Translations under genes and position numbers: made by a program | The notes under the pieces: generated by a model | Database searches by the model: none | What the model was told of the DNA's origin: nothing | The model's input: only the letters and a program-made list of their open reading frames with translations | Shown here: piece after piece, positions 1 through 10,029 of the stretch | Position numbering within the stretch: the stretch's first letter is position 1 | Layout: every line of letters begins with the position of its first letter | From: CAVVKW01 sp963749035 | Lineage (GTDB): Bacteria; Verrucomicrobiota; Verrucomicrobiia; Chthoniobacterales; JAATET01 | DNA length: 64,000 nucleotides | Assembly (NCBI GenBank): GCA_963749035.1 | Contig: CAVVKW010000004.1 | Coordinates: forward strand, 1,178,001-1,242,000 | Direction: 5' to 3'

Positions 1-248
1 GCCGCCACCTCGCTCTGAGCGATCCGAAAGCTTGCCACCGGCGAAAGACCGTATTGGTTTGCGTAAGTCCGGAAAACGTTGAGCACGGCGCTGAGTCCGC
101 TCCCTTCCTGCTCCTGTTTCCAGGACTCAACCCTCAGCTTCGCCAGTTCTCGTGAATTGAAAGTCGCTAAATCCGGCGACCTTGGCCAGAGGAGGTAAAC
201 GACGAATGCGACGACGCAGAGGAGGAAGATTTTTGTAATGGGGCGCAT
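1..248 (-). CDS. Partial membrane-anchored protein, unknown function
   Basis: An ATG at 248 on the minus strand opens a frame that runs without a stop off the left edge of the window (82 codons seen). The N-terminus reads MRPITKIFLLCVVAFVVYLL, a short basic stretch followed by one hydrophobic segment, so it is a signal anchor or signal peptide. The remaining visible part is hydrophilic and charged, with no motif I recognise. It lies downstream of and co-directional with the ThuA-like gene, about 60 bases away. The family cannot be named from this fragment. Confidence 0.6.
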   Translation of the reverse strand, partial: MRPITKIFLLCVVAFVVYLLWPRSPDLATFNSRELAKLRVESWKQEQEGSGLSAVLNVFRTYANQYGLSPVASFRIAQSEVA

Positions 249-307
249 GGGAGGGACCTAATTAAGACCCGAAATTCTTCGTGCGCCAACGAAAATCCCG
301 CGCGCGC

Positions 308-1093
308 TCAGCGGAATCCCGCTTCGCCAGGTCGATGCAATCCCGCCCCTTTAGCCGTGATCGGCTCGCACGCCTCCTCAACCGGCACGTTCGGACACGA
401 GTCCACCCAGCGACTCCCCTCCGGCGCCGCCCACCACGCCGCGTTCTTGAGCACCCGTTTGACTTCGGGTTGATGGTAAACGGGATACGTCTCGTGACCC
501 GGTCGAAAATAAAAGATCTTCCCGTTCCCCTGCCGCCAAGTCAGCCCGGACCGAAACACTTCCCCACCTTCGAACCACGACAAAAACACGGTTTCATCCG
601 CGGCGGGCACTCCGAAGGGCTCGCCGTACATCTCCGCGTTGGGGATCTCGAAAAATTTGTCGATACCCGCCGCGATCGGGTGCCCCGGATTGCACACCCA
701 CAACCGCTCTTTCTCACCCGCCTCCCGCCACGTCAACGAGCAGCTCGTCCCCAGCAGTCGCTTGAAAATTTTGGCGTAGTGCCCCGAGTGCAACACCACC
801 AAACCCATTCCCTCGAGCACTCTCGCCTGCACCCGGTCGACGATCTCGTCCGCCACCTTCCCGTGCGCGCAGTGCCCCCACCACATCAGCACGTCCGTCG
901 CCTCCAGCACCTCGACGCTCAATCCGTGCTCCGGCTCGTCCAGGGTCGCACCCCGCACTTCGAGCCGCTCATCCTCCGACAAACCGTCCGCGATACAGCG
1001 ATGAATCCCGTCTGGATAAATTCCCCGCACGACCTCGTTCTCCCGTTCATGGACGAATTCGTTCCACACCGTGACCCGCAATTTCTCACTCAT
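308..1093 (-). CDS. ThuA-like domain protein (trehalose-utilisation family, glutamine amidotransferase-like fold)
   Basis: About 261 residues beginning MSEKLRVTVWNEF. The conserved ThuA features are present: the N-terminal RVTVWNE strand, the MWWGHCAHGKV segment, VVLHSGHYAK, and a late YFRPGHETYP motif followed by an NAAWWAAP helix. Family members have a class I amidotransferase-like fold and lie in sugar-metabolism clusters; the reaction is poorly defined. I chose the ATG at 1093 because the family start fits there; a TTG at 1135 would add 14 residues. It follows prfC by about 43 bases on the same strand. No signal peptide, so probably cytoplasmic. Family assignment is firm, substrate unknown. 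Confidence 0.85.
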   Translation of the reverse strand: MSEKLRVTVWNEFVHERENEVVRGIYPDGIHRCIADGLSEDERLEVRGATLDEPEHGLSVEVLEATDVLMWWGHCAHGKVADEIVDRVQARVLEGMGLVVLHSGHYAKIFKRLLGTSCSLTWREAGEKERLWVCNPGHPIAAGIDKFFEIPNAEMYGEPFGVPAADETVFLSWFEGGEVFRSGLTWRQGNGKIFYFRPGHETYPVYHQPEVKRVLKNAAWWAAPEGSRWVDSCPNVPVEEACEPITAKGAGLHRPGEAGFR

Positions 1094-1136
1094 CGTCCGA
1101 GACTGCTTCAGATTGACGCCCTCATCGAAACCCAAA

Positions 1137-2750
1137 TCACCACGGTTTCTCAGCTAGCTCCACGCCTTCGTTCTTCCCCGTGAAATAATCCACCGTCCAC
1201 GCACTCGGAAACAACACGACGTCCGCGCCGTCGGCGTCCAACGCAAGTTTTGCACCGCTCGGCAACGTCAAATCCGGCAGCTCCCCGCCGTCCTCAGCCC
1301 GGACCCACCGCGCGATACTCCACGGCGCGTTCTCGACCCGGCACCCCGCCCCGTATTCGCCCTCGAGCCGATATTTGAGAACTTCAAATTGCAGCGGCCC
1401 CACCGCCCCCAGCAACGAAACGCGCGCTAAGTTGTCCGGCAGCTCGAAAGCCTGTGCCACCCCCTCCCGAATGAGTTGATCCAAGCCCTCGCGAAACCGC
1501 TTCCCGGTTGCCGTGCTCGTGCTGTGCGCAAACGCGAAACACTCGGGTGCAAACCGCGGCATCGCCTTGAAACGCACGTCCGCGTCTTCGCTCAACGTGT
1601 CACCGATCGCAAAATCCTGGTTTCCCACGATCCCGACCACGTCCCCCGCCCACGCGCTGTCGACCGTCTCCCGCTCCTGCGCAAACAACCGCTGACTATT
1701 CGACAGCCGCACCGGTTTGCCGGTCCGCGGATGCGCAACCGTCATGTCCCGCTTGAATTCGCCCGACACGATCCGAATGAACGCCACCCGATCCCGATGT
1801 TTCGGATTCATGTTCGCCTGAATTTTAAAGATAAATCCCGAGAACGCCTCCGCACTCGGCTCGACTACGCTGTCCCCGGACTCCCGCCCAGCCGGCGGCG
1901 GAGCCAACTTCAAAAAGCGATCCAAGAGCAACTGCACGCCGAAGTTGTTCATCGCACTCCCGAAGAAAACCGGCGTCTGCCGACCCGCCCGCAGCTCCGC
2001 GAGATCGAACTCCGCACCGGCTCCCTCCAGCAGCTCGATCTCCTCACGGAAGGCCTCGTAAACGTCCGGCGACATCGCCTCTCGCACCACCTCGTCATCG
2101 ACACCGCCGACCTGCTCCGGCGCCCGAAACGCGCCCATCCGTGTCCGCTGAAACAAATGCACCGCACTCTCCTGCCGATCGTACACTCCGCGAAACTCCG
2201 TCCCGCTCCCCAGCGGCCAGTTCAACGGTAACGCGTCAATGCCCAGCACCGTCTCCAGTTCGTCCAGAAGCTCCAGCGGTGGCCGCGACGGCCGGTCGAG
2301 CTTGTTCATGAACGTGAAGATCGGCACTCCGCGCTGGCGACAGACCTCGAAGAGCTTTCGCGTCTGCGTTTCGATTCCCTTCGCCGCATCCACCACCATC
2401 ACCGCAGCGTCCACCGCCGTCAGCACCCGGTAGGTATCCTCCGAGAAGTCCTGGTGACCCGGGGTGTCCAACAGATTGACCACGCACCCACCGTATTCAA
2501 ACTGTAGAACCGTGGACGTCACCGAGATCCCGCGCTGCCGCTCGAGTTCCATCCAGTCACTCGTCGTTGACCGCTGATCCTTTCGCGCCGTCACGCTCCC
2601 GGCCAGCTGCACCGCCCCCCCGTAGAGGAGGAATTTCTCGGTCAACGTGGTCTTCCCCGCATCCGGGTGGGAAATGATGGCGAACGTCCGCCGCCGGGCT
2701 ATCTCGGAATGATTCACAGGACCGGCGACGCTACCAAATCCTCCCTCCAC
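1137..2750 (-). CDS. prfC: Peptide chain release factor 3 (RF3)
   Basis: A 537-residue translational GTPase of normal RF3 length. It promotes recycling of RF1/RF2 from the ribosome after termination. Visible G motifs: ISHPDAGKTTLTEK (P-loop), the RGISVTST switch region, DTPGHQDFSED (G3) and FMNKLDRPSR (G4), followed by EF-Tu-like domain II and an RF3 C-terminal domain. The start shown is GTG; a GTG nearer to the conserved EIARRRTFAI stretch is an alternative. It is transcribed divergently from the tamB-like gene, leaving about 180 bases that should hold both promoters. Confidence 0.95.
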   Translation of the reverse strand: MEGGFGSVAGPVNHSEIARRRTFAIISHPDAGKTTLTEKFLLYGGAVQLAGSVTARKDQRSTTSDWMELERQRGISVTSTVLQFEYGGCVVNLLDTPGHQDFSEDTYRVLTAVDAAVMVVDAAKGIETQTRKLFEVCRQRGVPIFTFMNKLDRPSRPPLELLDELETVLGIDALPLNWPLGSGTEFRGVYDRQESAVHLFQRTRMGAFRAPEQVGGVDDEVVREAMSPDVYEAFREEIELLEGAGAEFDLAELRAGRQTPVFFGSAMNNFGVQLLLDRFLKLAPPPAGRESGDSVVEPSAEAFSGFIFKIQANMNPKHRDRVAFIRIVSGEFKRDMTVAHPRTGKPVRLSNSQRLFAQERETVDSAWAGDVVGIVGNQDFAIGDTLSEDADVRFKAMPRFAPECFAFAHSTSTATGKRFREGLDQLIREGVAQAFELPDNLARVSLLGAVGPLQFEVLKYRLEGEYGAGCRVENAPWSIARWVRAEDGGELPDLTLPSGAKLALDADGADVVLFPSAWTVDYFTGKNEGVELAEKPW

Positions 2751-2934
2751 CGCAATGCCCCAAACACCCCTTCCAGCACCCGCCTCACCAACCGTCGACC
2801 CGTCCGGCCACCCAACGCAGTCACGAATGATCCCCGCCCATCAATCTACTCCAAAAGAACCAGGCGGCGGACCCCCGGCCTAACTCCGGCGATCTTTATT
2901 GATTCCTGTTTGAAATACGCTTCGCTGGTGCTTC

Positions 2935-5900
2935 ATGTCTGAAGATGCCGATCCCACGCCCCCGCCAAAACGGAAGCGGCGCTGGCGTAAATGGCTGAAA
3001 CGCCTCGGCATTGCGTTTTTGATCTTACTCGGACTGCTCGCCATCTTTCACCGAACCATCATTTTCGAAGGAACGCGCTATTTCGTCATTCGCGCCGCCC
3101 GCCAGCAAAACCTCGACGTCGACTACAAGATCGAAGGCTCCATCTTCTCCAGCATCCGCGTTTCCAATCTCGTCGGACGCCCGCTCGAAAAGGGCCCGAT
3201 CCAGCGACTCGAGATCGGGGAAATTTTCCTCGAATACAGCCTCATCGACGCAATCCGTGAGGGCCTCCCCGCCCTTCTCGAAACCGTCGAAATGCACGAC
3301 GCCTACATCGTTCTGGAACCCGGCGAACCCCTGCCGGAGGAGAAACAGCAGACCGAGAAACAGGCGTTCAAGTTTCCCGGACTCTTCCCCGAGCGACTCA
3401 TCCTTAAAAACATCAATTTTCAGACCGTCGGCGAATACGGAGGATTCGAGCTCAAGGGGCTCACCTTCACCCTCCTTCCCGACGAACCCGGCCAACTCGA
3501 AGTCGCGAAGCTGGACGTTCCGAATCTCCGCACCTGGAACGAGCTCAGCGCAAAAACGTCGTTCGACGACCGCAACCTCGTCCTCACCGACCTTTCTCTC
3601 AGTCCGGAAGTCCACGTCTCTCGCTTGAACCTCGACGCTTCCGCCCTGGAAGAATCCGAACTCGGAGTTGGCCTCACCGCGACCGCCTTCGATTCCTCCA
3701 TCGCGGTTGCCCTTCACGTCTCCGACCTGAACGCGTCGAACGACCTCACGCTCGAAGCCAAAATCTCCGATCTCAGCTTCGACAAAGTCTGGGACTACCT
3801 CGAAATGGACGGACCCGTTTTCGGTTACCTCGACCACCTTTCGATGCGGTTCACCGGCAAACCGGAAGTTCCTCAAAGTTGGAATTCCGAGATCAACCTC
3901 GAAGTGACCGATCTCTCCGCCTCCGGACGAGACCTCGGGCGAATCGACGGCAACGTCACGATCCAGGAAGGCTCCGCCGAAGCTGCGATCTCGAGCGAGC
4001 TCAGCGAAGGCAACACCGTCGATCTCAAAGCCTCCGCGGAACTCCCCCCCACCCTCGAGGACTTCTCGGAAATCGATGCTGTCGGCGAGCTTAGCGCCGA
4101 TCTCGCCACGGTCGGCGACGTCGTCGACGGTGCCGAAGGCGGTGCCAACGCGAAAATCAACTTCGAAATCAAGGACCGCCAGCTCACCGCGGACCTCGAG
4201 GCTGACAGCGACGGCGTCACCGTCGGCACCAACTCAGTCTCTGGACTCAAGGCTACCGCCCACGTCGAAAAAAACCTCCAGCCGGAAGAAGATGCCCCCA
4301 TCTTCCGCGACCTCTTGGCGGATATCGACCTCGAAGTCACCGATCTCACCGCCTCGGGCCGCGACCTCGGCCGAATCGACGGCAAGGTCACGGTCAGGGA
4401 AGGCTCCGCCGAGGCCGCCATCTCCAGCAAGCTCAGCGCGGACAACACCGTTGATTTCAAAGCGTCCGCGGAACTCCCCCCGACCCTCGAAGACTTTTCG
4501 GAAATCGACGCCGTCGGCGAGCTGACGGCCGACCTCGCCACGGTTGGCGACGTCGTCGACGACATCGAAGGCGGCGCCACCGCAAAAGTCGACTTCGAGA
4601 TCAAGGACGGAAAACTCACCGCCGACCTGAAGGCTGACAGCGAGAGCGTCACCGTCGGCACCAACTCGGTCTCAGGACTCAAGGCGACCGCCCACGTCGA
4701 AAAGGACCTCCGGTCGGAAGACGGTGCCCCCATTTTCCGCGACCTCGCGGCGAAGATCGACGCGTCCGCCGCCTCCGTTACGACCGGCGGCGTCACCGTC
4801 GACAATCTCAAAGTCGACACCACCGTCGACGGCGCCAACGTCTCCGTCAACGACGCCTCGCTGACTCGAGGCCAGAATAAGTTCAACGTCACCGCCAACT
4901 ACGTCCTCCCCGAGGACATGAAATCCTTCCAAGAGCAGCCCCTCGACGCTGACGTGCAGATGGACGCTCCCAACCTCGAGGATTTCGTTGCGGAGAACAG
5001 TCCGATCGACCTCGGCGGCTCCCTTAAAATCGAAGGGAAAGTTGATTCGAAGGGTGGGTTGACCAACGGCAAATTCGACATCGTCGGAGACGACCTCACC
5101 GTCGAAGGCCTCGATGTTGCCAGCATCCGCGGCGACCTCACCATCCGCGACAACCAGGCTCAACTCGGCGACCTGAACGTCGTTCTCGACGGAGACAACC
5201 GCCTCGTCGCCAATGGCACCGTCGGCATCGCCGAACCCTACGCCTACGACGCCTCGCTCGAAGTTACCCTGAACGATCTCTCCGTCCTCGACCCCCTCGC
5301 GCCCGAACCCGTCGGCGGCGCGCTCGCGCTCACGTGGAGCGGAAAAGGGAACGTCTCCGCGAACGAACATTCGGGCAACGTCGACCTCGACCTCACGAAC
5401 GGTCGCTACGGCGAGCGCGATCAACTCGCCGCGACCATCGAAGGTCAATACAACTGGCCCGAATCCATCGAAATCCCCGTTTTCCGCGCTTCGGCCAAAG
5501 AAGGCGACGTCAGCCTCTCCCTGGCCCACGCGCAGGATCGCCTGAACGTCACCGACCTCGTCGCACGCCTGGGCGAACTCACGGTCCTCACTGGTTCGCT
5601 CTCGATCCCGCTTCACGCCGACCACCCCGACGACCTCGAACTCCTGATTCCGAACGACGAACCGCTTTCGGCGAATCTCCAGACCGGCACGCTCCGCCTC
5701 CGCGAGGTCTCTGCCGCCCTCCCCCTCGAAGAAACGCCGCCCGTCACCGGCACCGCCAGCCTGAGCCTCACAGCCAGCGGTTCCTTGGATCAACTCGTTG
5801 CCGCCGTCGAAGTCCGGGCGAACGACCTCCGCTCCGACGCAGTCGACGTTCAACCCGCCAACGTCTCGCTCGACGTCCGCCTCGCCAACGATACCGCGAC

Positions 5901-7239
5901 CCTCGACGGCCGCATCACGCAGCCGCTCGTTCAGCCGATCACCGTCACGGGCAACCTTCCGATCGACGTCGTCCAGATCCGCCGCGACGGCGAAATTCCG
6001 GCATCCACCCCGCTCGCCATCGACGTCGACATGTCCCGCTCCTCCCTCGGCTTCATTCCCTCGCTCGTCCCGACGGTCCGTTTCATCGAGGGAACCGCTG
6101 CTATCGACCTCGCCATTCGCGGAACGATCGAACAACCCACCATCGAAGGCGACGTCGAAGCCGACGTCGCCGGCGTCCGTCTGACCATGGATGGCTTCCC
6201 GCCCATCAGCGACATCACCGTCCGCATCTCGTCGAATACCGAACGCCTCACCATCGACGCCCTCCGCGGTGATCTGGGCGGCGGCACTTTCGGAGCGGAG
6301 GGATCCGTGACTTTTGGCGGAGTCGAGCAGCCGATCTTCGATCTCCGTTTCGGCACCCTCGACGCGCTCGTCCTTCAAGACGAGGCCATCACGGCCCGCA
6401 TCAACAGCCGGATCGCCCTCACCGGCCCACTCGACGCCGCGAACGTCACCGGCGAGATCTACGTGACCAAAAGTCGCTTCTACAAAGACATCGACATCCT
6501 TCCCATCGGCCTCCCGGGCCGCCCCGCCCCCGACCCCCCACCGGCACCCACCGTCAAAGGTGTCACCGATCCACCGTTGAGCAATTGGACCTTCGACGTC
6601 GCGGTCCGGACGGCCGACCCCTTTCTCATCCAGGGTAATCTCGCGAATGGCCGCGCGATTTTCGACCTCCGCCTCACCGGCACCGGCGCCGCTCCCACCA
6701 TGGAAGGCGAAGTCCGGATTCAAAATCTCGTGACATCCCTGCCCTTCAGCGAACTCGAGATCAGCAACGGCCTCGTTTTCTTCCAGCGGGACAAACCCTT
6801 CGTCGCCAACTTCGACATCCGCGGCACTTCGCAGATTCGCAATTACGACATCACCGCCTACGTTTACGGCGACCAGAACGACCCGCAGGTCCGCTTCACC
6901 AGTCAGCCCCCCCTTCCGCAGACCGAGATCGTTTCGCTCATCGCCACCGGGGTGACCTCCGAAGACATCGCCGATAATCCCAGCGTTCTCGCCGGTCGCG
7001 CGGGCGTTCTGTTGTTTCAAAAACTCTCTCGAAGGTTTTTCCCTCCCAAGGATCCCGCCGACCGGAAGAAGACTGTCCTCAGCGATGTCGACATCAGCCT
7101 CGGTGAGATCGATTCAAAGACCGGCCAGCAGTCCGTGGTCGTTCGATACCCGCTCACCGAAAATTTCGTTCTCATCGGCGGCGTCGACGTGCGGGGAGAC
7201 TTCCGAGGTCAGGTCAAATACCTGATTCGTTTCAAATGA
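2935..7239 (+). CDS. tamB: TamB-like (DUF490) envelope lipid/protein translocation protein
   Basis: 1434 residues. A basic N-terminus (PKRKRRWRKWLKRL) precedes one transmembrane helix at about residues 24-44, then more than 1,300 residues of repetitive beta-strand-rich periplasmic sequence, ending in the DUF490/TamB C-terminal domain with the conserved FDIRGTSQIRNYDI and PLPQTEIVSLIATG segments. TamB-like (AsmA superfamily) proteins form long periplasmic beta-taco bridges to the outer membrane. It overlaps the downstream Omp85 gene by 4 bases, the classical tamB-tamA pairing. The middle carries a tandem duplication of 144 residues (see repeat entry). Confidence 0.9.
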   Translation: MSEDADPTPPPKRKRRWRKWLKRLGIAFLILLGLLAIFHRTIIFEGTRYFVIRAARQQNLDVDYKIEGSIFSSIRVSNLVGRPLEKGPIQRLEIGEIFLEYSLIDAIREGLPALLETVEMHDAYIVLEPGEPLPEEKQQTEKQAFKFPGLFPERLILKNINFQTVGEYGGFELKGLTFTLLPDEPGQLEVAKLDVPNLRTWNELSAKTSFDDRNLVLTDLSLSPEVHVSRLNLDASALEESELGVGLTATAFDSSIAVALHVSDLNASNDLTLEAKISDLSFDKVWDYLEMDGPVFGYLDHLSMRFTGKPEVPQSWNSEINLEVTDLSASGRDLGRIDGNVTIQEGSAEAAISSELSEGNTVDLKASAELPPTLEDFSEIDAVGELSADLATVGDVVDGAEGGANAKINFEIKDRQLTADLEADSDGVTVGTNSVSGLKATAHVEKNLQPEEDAPIFRDLLADIDLEVTDLTASGRDLGRIDGKVTVREGSAEAAISSKLSADNTVDFKASAELPPTLEDFSEIDAVGELTADLATVGDVVDDIEGGATAKVDFEIKDGKLTADLKADSESVTVGTNSVSGLKATAHVEKDLRSEDGAPIFRDLAAKIDASAASVTTGGVTVDNLKVDTTVDGANVSVNDASLTRGQNKFNVTANYVLPEDMKSFQEQPLDADVQMDAPNLEDFVAENSPIDLGGSLKIEGKVDSKGGLTNGKFDIVGDDLTVEGLDVASIRGDLTIRDNQAQLGDLNVVLDGDNRLVANGTVGIAEPYAYDASLEVTLNDLSVLDPLAPEPVGGALALTWSGKGNVSANEHSGNVDLDLTNGRYGERDQLAATIEGQYNWPESIEIPVFRASAKEGDVSLSLAHAQDRLNVTDLVARLGELTVLTGSLSIPLHADHPDDLELLIPNDEPLSANLQTGTLRLREVSAALPLEETPPVTGTASLSLTASGSLDQLVAAVEVRANDLRSDAVDVQPANVSLDVRLANDTATLDGRITQPLVQPITVTGNLPIDVVQIRRDGEIPASTPLAIDVDMSRSSLGFIPSLVPTVRFIEGTAAIDLAIRGTIEQPTIEGDVEADVAGVRLTMDGFPPISDITVRISSNTERLTIDALRGDLGGGTFGAEGSVTFGGVEQPIFDLRFGTLDALVLQDEAITARINSRIALTGPLDAANVTGEIYVTKSRFYKDIDILPIGLPGRPAPDPPPAPTVKGVTDPPLSNWTFDVAVRTADPFLIQGNLANGRAIFDLRLTGTGAAPTMEGEVRIQNLVTSLPFSELEISNGLVFFQRDKPFVANFDIRGTSQIRNYDITAYVYGDQNDPQVRFTSQPPLPQTEIVSLIATGVTSEDIADNPSVLAGRAGVLLFQKLSRRFFPPKDPADRKKTVLSDVDISLGEIDSKTGQQSVVVRYPLTENFVLIGGVDVRGDFRGQVKYLIRFK
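3901..4764 (+). repeat. Two tandem 432-bp repeats inside the tamB-like gene
   Basis: Two consecutive 432-bp units (3901-4332 and 4333-4764) each encode 144 residues, starting with EVTDLxASGRDLGRIDG and ending with APIFRDL. They differ largely at third codon positions, so the copies have been kept as protein. A third, much more diverged unit seems to follow, with NVTANYVLPEDMKSF resembling DLKASAELPPTLEDF. The repeat lengthens the periplasmic beta structure. Confidence 0.9.
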
Positions 7240-9383
7240 TGGACCTCCCAACGCACTCATCACCACCAAGCCGATCGCCATCACTTCTTGGCCACCGCAC
7301 CTTTCAACGCGGCACCCGCCTGCTCACGCTTTTTTTCGTTGCCCTCTCGCTGGGCCACGCTGCCGCGCAGCTCCCACCGCTCGTGACGCAAGGGAGCGAA
7401 CTCGGCGAATCCAATCCCGACAACCTCGACAAACTGCAGGTCACCTACGTCGGCAACACCGCATTCACCGACGAAGAGCTGGCCACGGGCATCGAGCAGC
7501 AATATCGCACCATCGAGACCTACGGGCTCACCGATGCCTCCGCCTTCGACGTCGGCTATTTCCTCGAAGTCTTCTACCGGATGAACGGATACACCCAGAT
7601 CTCCGTCGACCCGGTCATCACCGGTCCCTGGTCGCTTCAGCTCAACATCGCGGAAGGCCCGCAGACGCTTCTCGGACGCGTCCTGATCGTCGGCTTCGAG
7701 TCCTACGAATACACCTACCTCCAGAACTTCCTCCTCGGGCCCCTCCGCGAACGTTTTCCGCGGATCTCCGAGGACGCCCGGCTTCCTTTCGTCGAATCCA
7801 AAATCAAGGCCGGCGTCGAGCTGATCCGCCGACTCTATTCCGCCGAAGGGTTCCTGGATGCGGAAATCGAGCTTCAGGACGTTGTCTTCACCGATGCCGA
7901 TACCCGAGCGAACGTGACGGTCACGATCGACGAAAAAACTCAATACACCTTCGGCAATGTCACCATCGCCGGGAATACCGTCTTCCCGGACGAAGAGCTC
8001 CGCACCTTAATCCAGCCGCAAACGAGCGCGCCGTTCACCAACGGTCGCGCCGCGGTCGCCCAGCGTGAGCTCATCGATTATTTCAAGAAAAACGGCTACT
8101 ACACCGCCAACGTTTCGGTCGTGGCTCAGGACCACGAGACGTCCACCGGCCCGATCGACGTCACCTTCACCGTCCGGAGTGGCCCCCTTTACCGCTTCGA
8201 TGGCGTCAACACCGAGAAGGTCGCCGACCACGTCCCGCCGGACTTCGTTCGCAACCGCCTCCGCAGCCTGAACGGAAAAATTTACTCTCCGGACCTCGTC
8301 GATAAGAAATTCCGGACCCTCCTCGACACCGGCCTGTTCACGAACATCCGAATCAATCCCACCCCCATTCCGGGGAACGAGCTCCGCCTCGACGTCTCGG
8401 CCGATCAGGCCAAAACCAAGATCTTCGGCTTCGGTCTCGGCTACGGCACCTTCGTCGGTGGCATCGCCAGCATCACCTACACCGACCTCAACGTCTTTGG
8501 CTCGGGTCGACCGTTCTCCACGTCACTCGAATACACGCAGCGTGGAATCAACGGTGACGTCACCTACACCGACCCCTGGCTTTTCGAGACCGAGAACGAA
8601 CTCAAGCTCCGCCTCTACGCGCAGACCATCACCCTCGAAGGTTACTCGAAGACGGAACTCGGCTTCCGACCCTCGCTCACCCGTGAAGTCACCGAATACT
8701 GGAAATTCAGCGCCTTCGCCCTCGTGAAATACGTCAAACTCGAGGACATTCTCATCGAACCCGAATCGCTCGTGGGCGAGCAAGACTACTCCGTAGCCTC
8801 CATCGGTCTGACTTCCACCCTCGATTTTCGCAACGACCCCGTTCTCCCCTCCCGTGGATTTTACGGCACCGTCGCCGTCGATTTCGCTCCCACCGGCGTC
8901 GGCGCCGTGCCGTTCGTCCGCGGCTCGGCTCAAGCCGTGTATTACCTACCGGTCACCGAGCGCAGCAATTTCGCCTTCGGAGCTCGCGGTGGTGTCATCT
9001 CCCCACTTGGCGATAGCGAGCTCCCGATCGACGAGCGTTTCTTCAACGGCGGATCGACCACCGTCCGCAGCTATCCCGAGCTCAACCTCGGTCCTCGCGA
9101 CAAAGCCGGCTACCCCCTCGGGGGCCAGGCTTACACGGTCTTCAACGTCGAATACACCTTCCCGATCTGGGAGCAGCTGCGGGGTGCCGTCTTCGCCGAC
9201 GCGGGCAACGTGATTGAAGAGGCCGCCGACTTCGGCATTTCGGACCTCCGTTACGCCATCGGCGCCGGCTTACGCTACGATCTCCCAGTCGGCCCCATCC
9301 GGTTCGACTACGGCTTCAACCCAGCCCCCGGCCCCGGTGACCCCGAAGGTGCCTTCCACTTTTCGGTCGGCCTCGCCTTTTAA
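7236..9383 (+). CDS. Omp85-family outer-membrane assembly protein (TamA/BamA-like)
   Basis: 715 residues with a hydrophobic signal segment at about residues 29-43 ending AAAQ. Several POTRA-type repeats follow (VTYVGNTAFTDEEL, GNVTIAGNTVFPDEEL and YRFDGVNTEKV mark their strands), then a C-terminal 16-stranded-type barrel with the Omp85 motifs DFRNDPVLPSRGF and FFNGGSTTVRSY and a terminal FHFSVGLAF that fits the outer-membrane beta signal. It inserts or secretes proteins at the outer membrane. The 4-base overlap with the tamB-like gene favours a TamA-like partner role over the general BamA, but POTRA number alone does not settle this. Confidence 0.88.
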   Translation: MMDLPTHSSPPSRSPSLLGHRTFQRGTRLLTLFFVALSLGHAAAQLPPLVTQGSELGESNPDNLDKLQVTYVGNTAFTDEELATGIEQQYRTIETYGLTDASAFDVGYFLEVFYRMNGYTQISVDPVITGPWSLQLNIAEGPQTLLGRVLIVGFESYEYTYLQNFLLGPLRERFPRISEDARLPFVESKIKAGVELIRRLYSAEGFLDAEIELQDVVFTDADTRANVTVTIDEKTQYTFGNVTIAGNTVFPDEELRTLIQPQTSAPFTNGRAAVAQRELIDYFKKNGYYTANVSVVAQDHETSTGPIDVTFTVRSGPLYRFDGVNTEKVADHVPPDFVRNRLRSLNGKIYSPDLVDKKFRTLLDTGLFTNIRINPTPIPGNELRLDVSADQAKTKIFGFGLGYGTFVGGIASITYTDLNVFGSGRPFSTSLEYTQRGINGDVTYTDPWLFETENELKLRLYAQTITLEGYSKTELGFRPSLTREVTEYWKFSAFALVKYVKLEDILIEPESLVGEQDYSVASIGLTSTLDFRNDPVLPSRGFYGTVAVDFAPTGVGAVPFVRGSAQAVYYLPVTERSNFAFGARGGVISPLGDSELPIDERFFNGGSTTVRSYPELNLGPRDKAGYPLGGQAYTVFNVEYTFPIWEQLRGAVFADAGNVIEEAADFGISDLRYAIGAGLRYDLPVGPIRFDYGFNPAPGPGDPEGAFHFSVGLAF

Positions 9384-9416
9384 CGATCTCCCGCCCGAAC
9401 GTCAGCATCAGCCGAT

Positions 9417-9881
9417 TTATCCGTCCGCGTCTTCGTCCGCGTCTTCGTCTTCGTCTTCGACGACACCCTCGTTCGATCCCGCGGTCACGTCCTTCAAAAT
9501 GCCTTCCAATTCGTCGAGGTCAAAGGGCTTCACCAAATGCTCTCGAAACCCAACCCGACGACTTTTTTCACGATCTGCTCCTAGACTGTATCCGCTCATC
9601 GCAATCGCGAAGACCGGATCGTCCCCCGGCACCTTTTCGAGCAGATCCCAACCGGTTCCATCCGGCAGACCGATGTCAGAAATCAAAACGTCGCATCCCC
9701 CTTCGTGAAGGAGTTCCAAAGCCTCGTCGATCGATCCCGCCTCGCGCACCGTGTGTCCACTCTGCCTCAAAAACAACCCGAGGTATCTCCGGGTATCGGC
9801 GTGATCCTCGACCAACAGAATCTTCAGGGAATCCGCCCCTGACTGCTGTGCCTTGTCTGACTCCGTTCGTTCGATTACCAT
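9417..9881 (-). CDS. Stand-alone response-regulator receiver domain with acidic tail
   Basis: 154 residues: a short leader, one receiver domain (LLVEDHAD acidic pocket, phospho-acceptor Asp in LISDIGLPDG, IAMSGY, conserved Lys in LVKPFD), and a C-terminal tail of alternating Asp/Glu and Ala ending DEDADEDADG. There is no output domain, so it probably works by protein-protein contact in a phosphorelay. No histidine kinase is adjacent. It converges with the Omp85 gene, 33 bases away. The tail is encoded by a short trinucleotide-like repeat (gtc/gtctt units at 9421-9460). It is clearly related to the second single-domain receiver at 43499-43864. Confidence 0.88.
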   Translation of the reverse strand: MVIERTESDKAQQSGADSLKILLVEDHADTRRYLGLFLRQSGHTVREAGSIDEALELLHEGGCDVLISDIGLPDGTGWDLLEKVPGDDPVFAIAMSGYSLGADREKSRRVGFREHLVKPFDLDELEGILKDVTAGSNEGVVEDEDEDADEDADG

Positions 9882-10029
9882 TTCGATTTCAAATTCATGA
9901 CCTCTGCCGCTCTCACGGTGACTGCATCGCGCGGCACGTCCGGCTTGGCCCCCTCTCTTTTTTCCTTTTTAATCGAACGTCGTTGACTGGGAATACAGAC
10001 ACGCCTCCAGCCTCTCACGACCGTATCTT

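Noticed and set aside
4672..7020. A 782-codon open frame antisense to the tamB-like gene
   Set aside because: Composition is that of the complement of a high-GC gene (rich in D, V, G, E), no domain is visible, and the sense strand is a convincing TamB.
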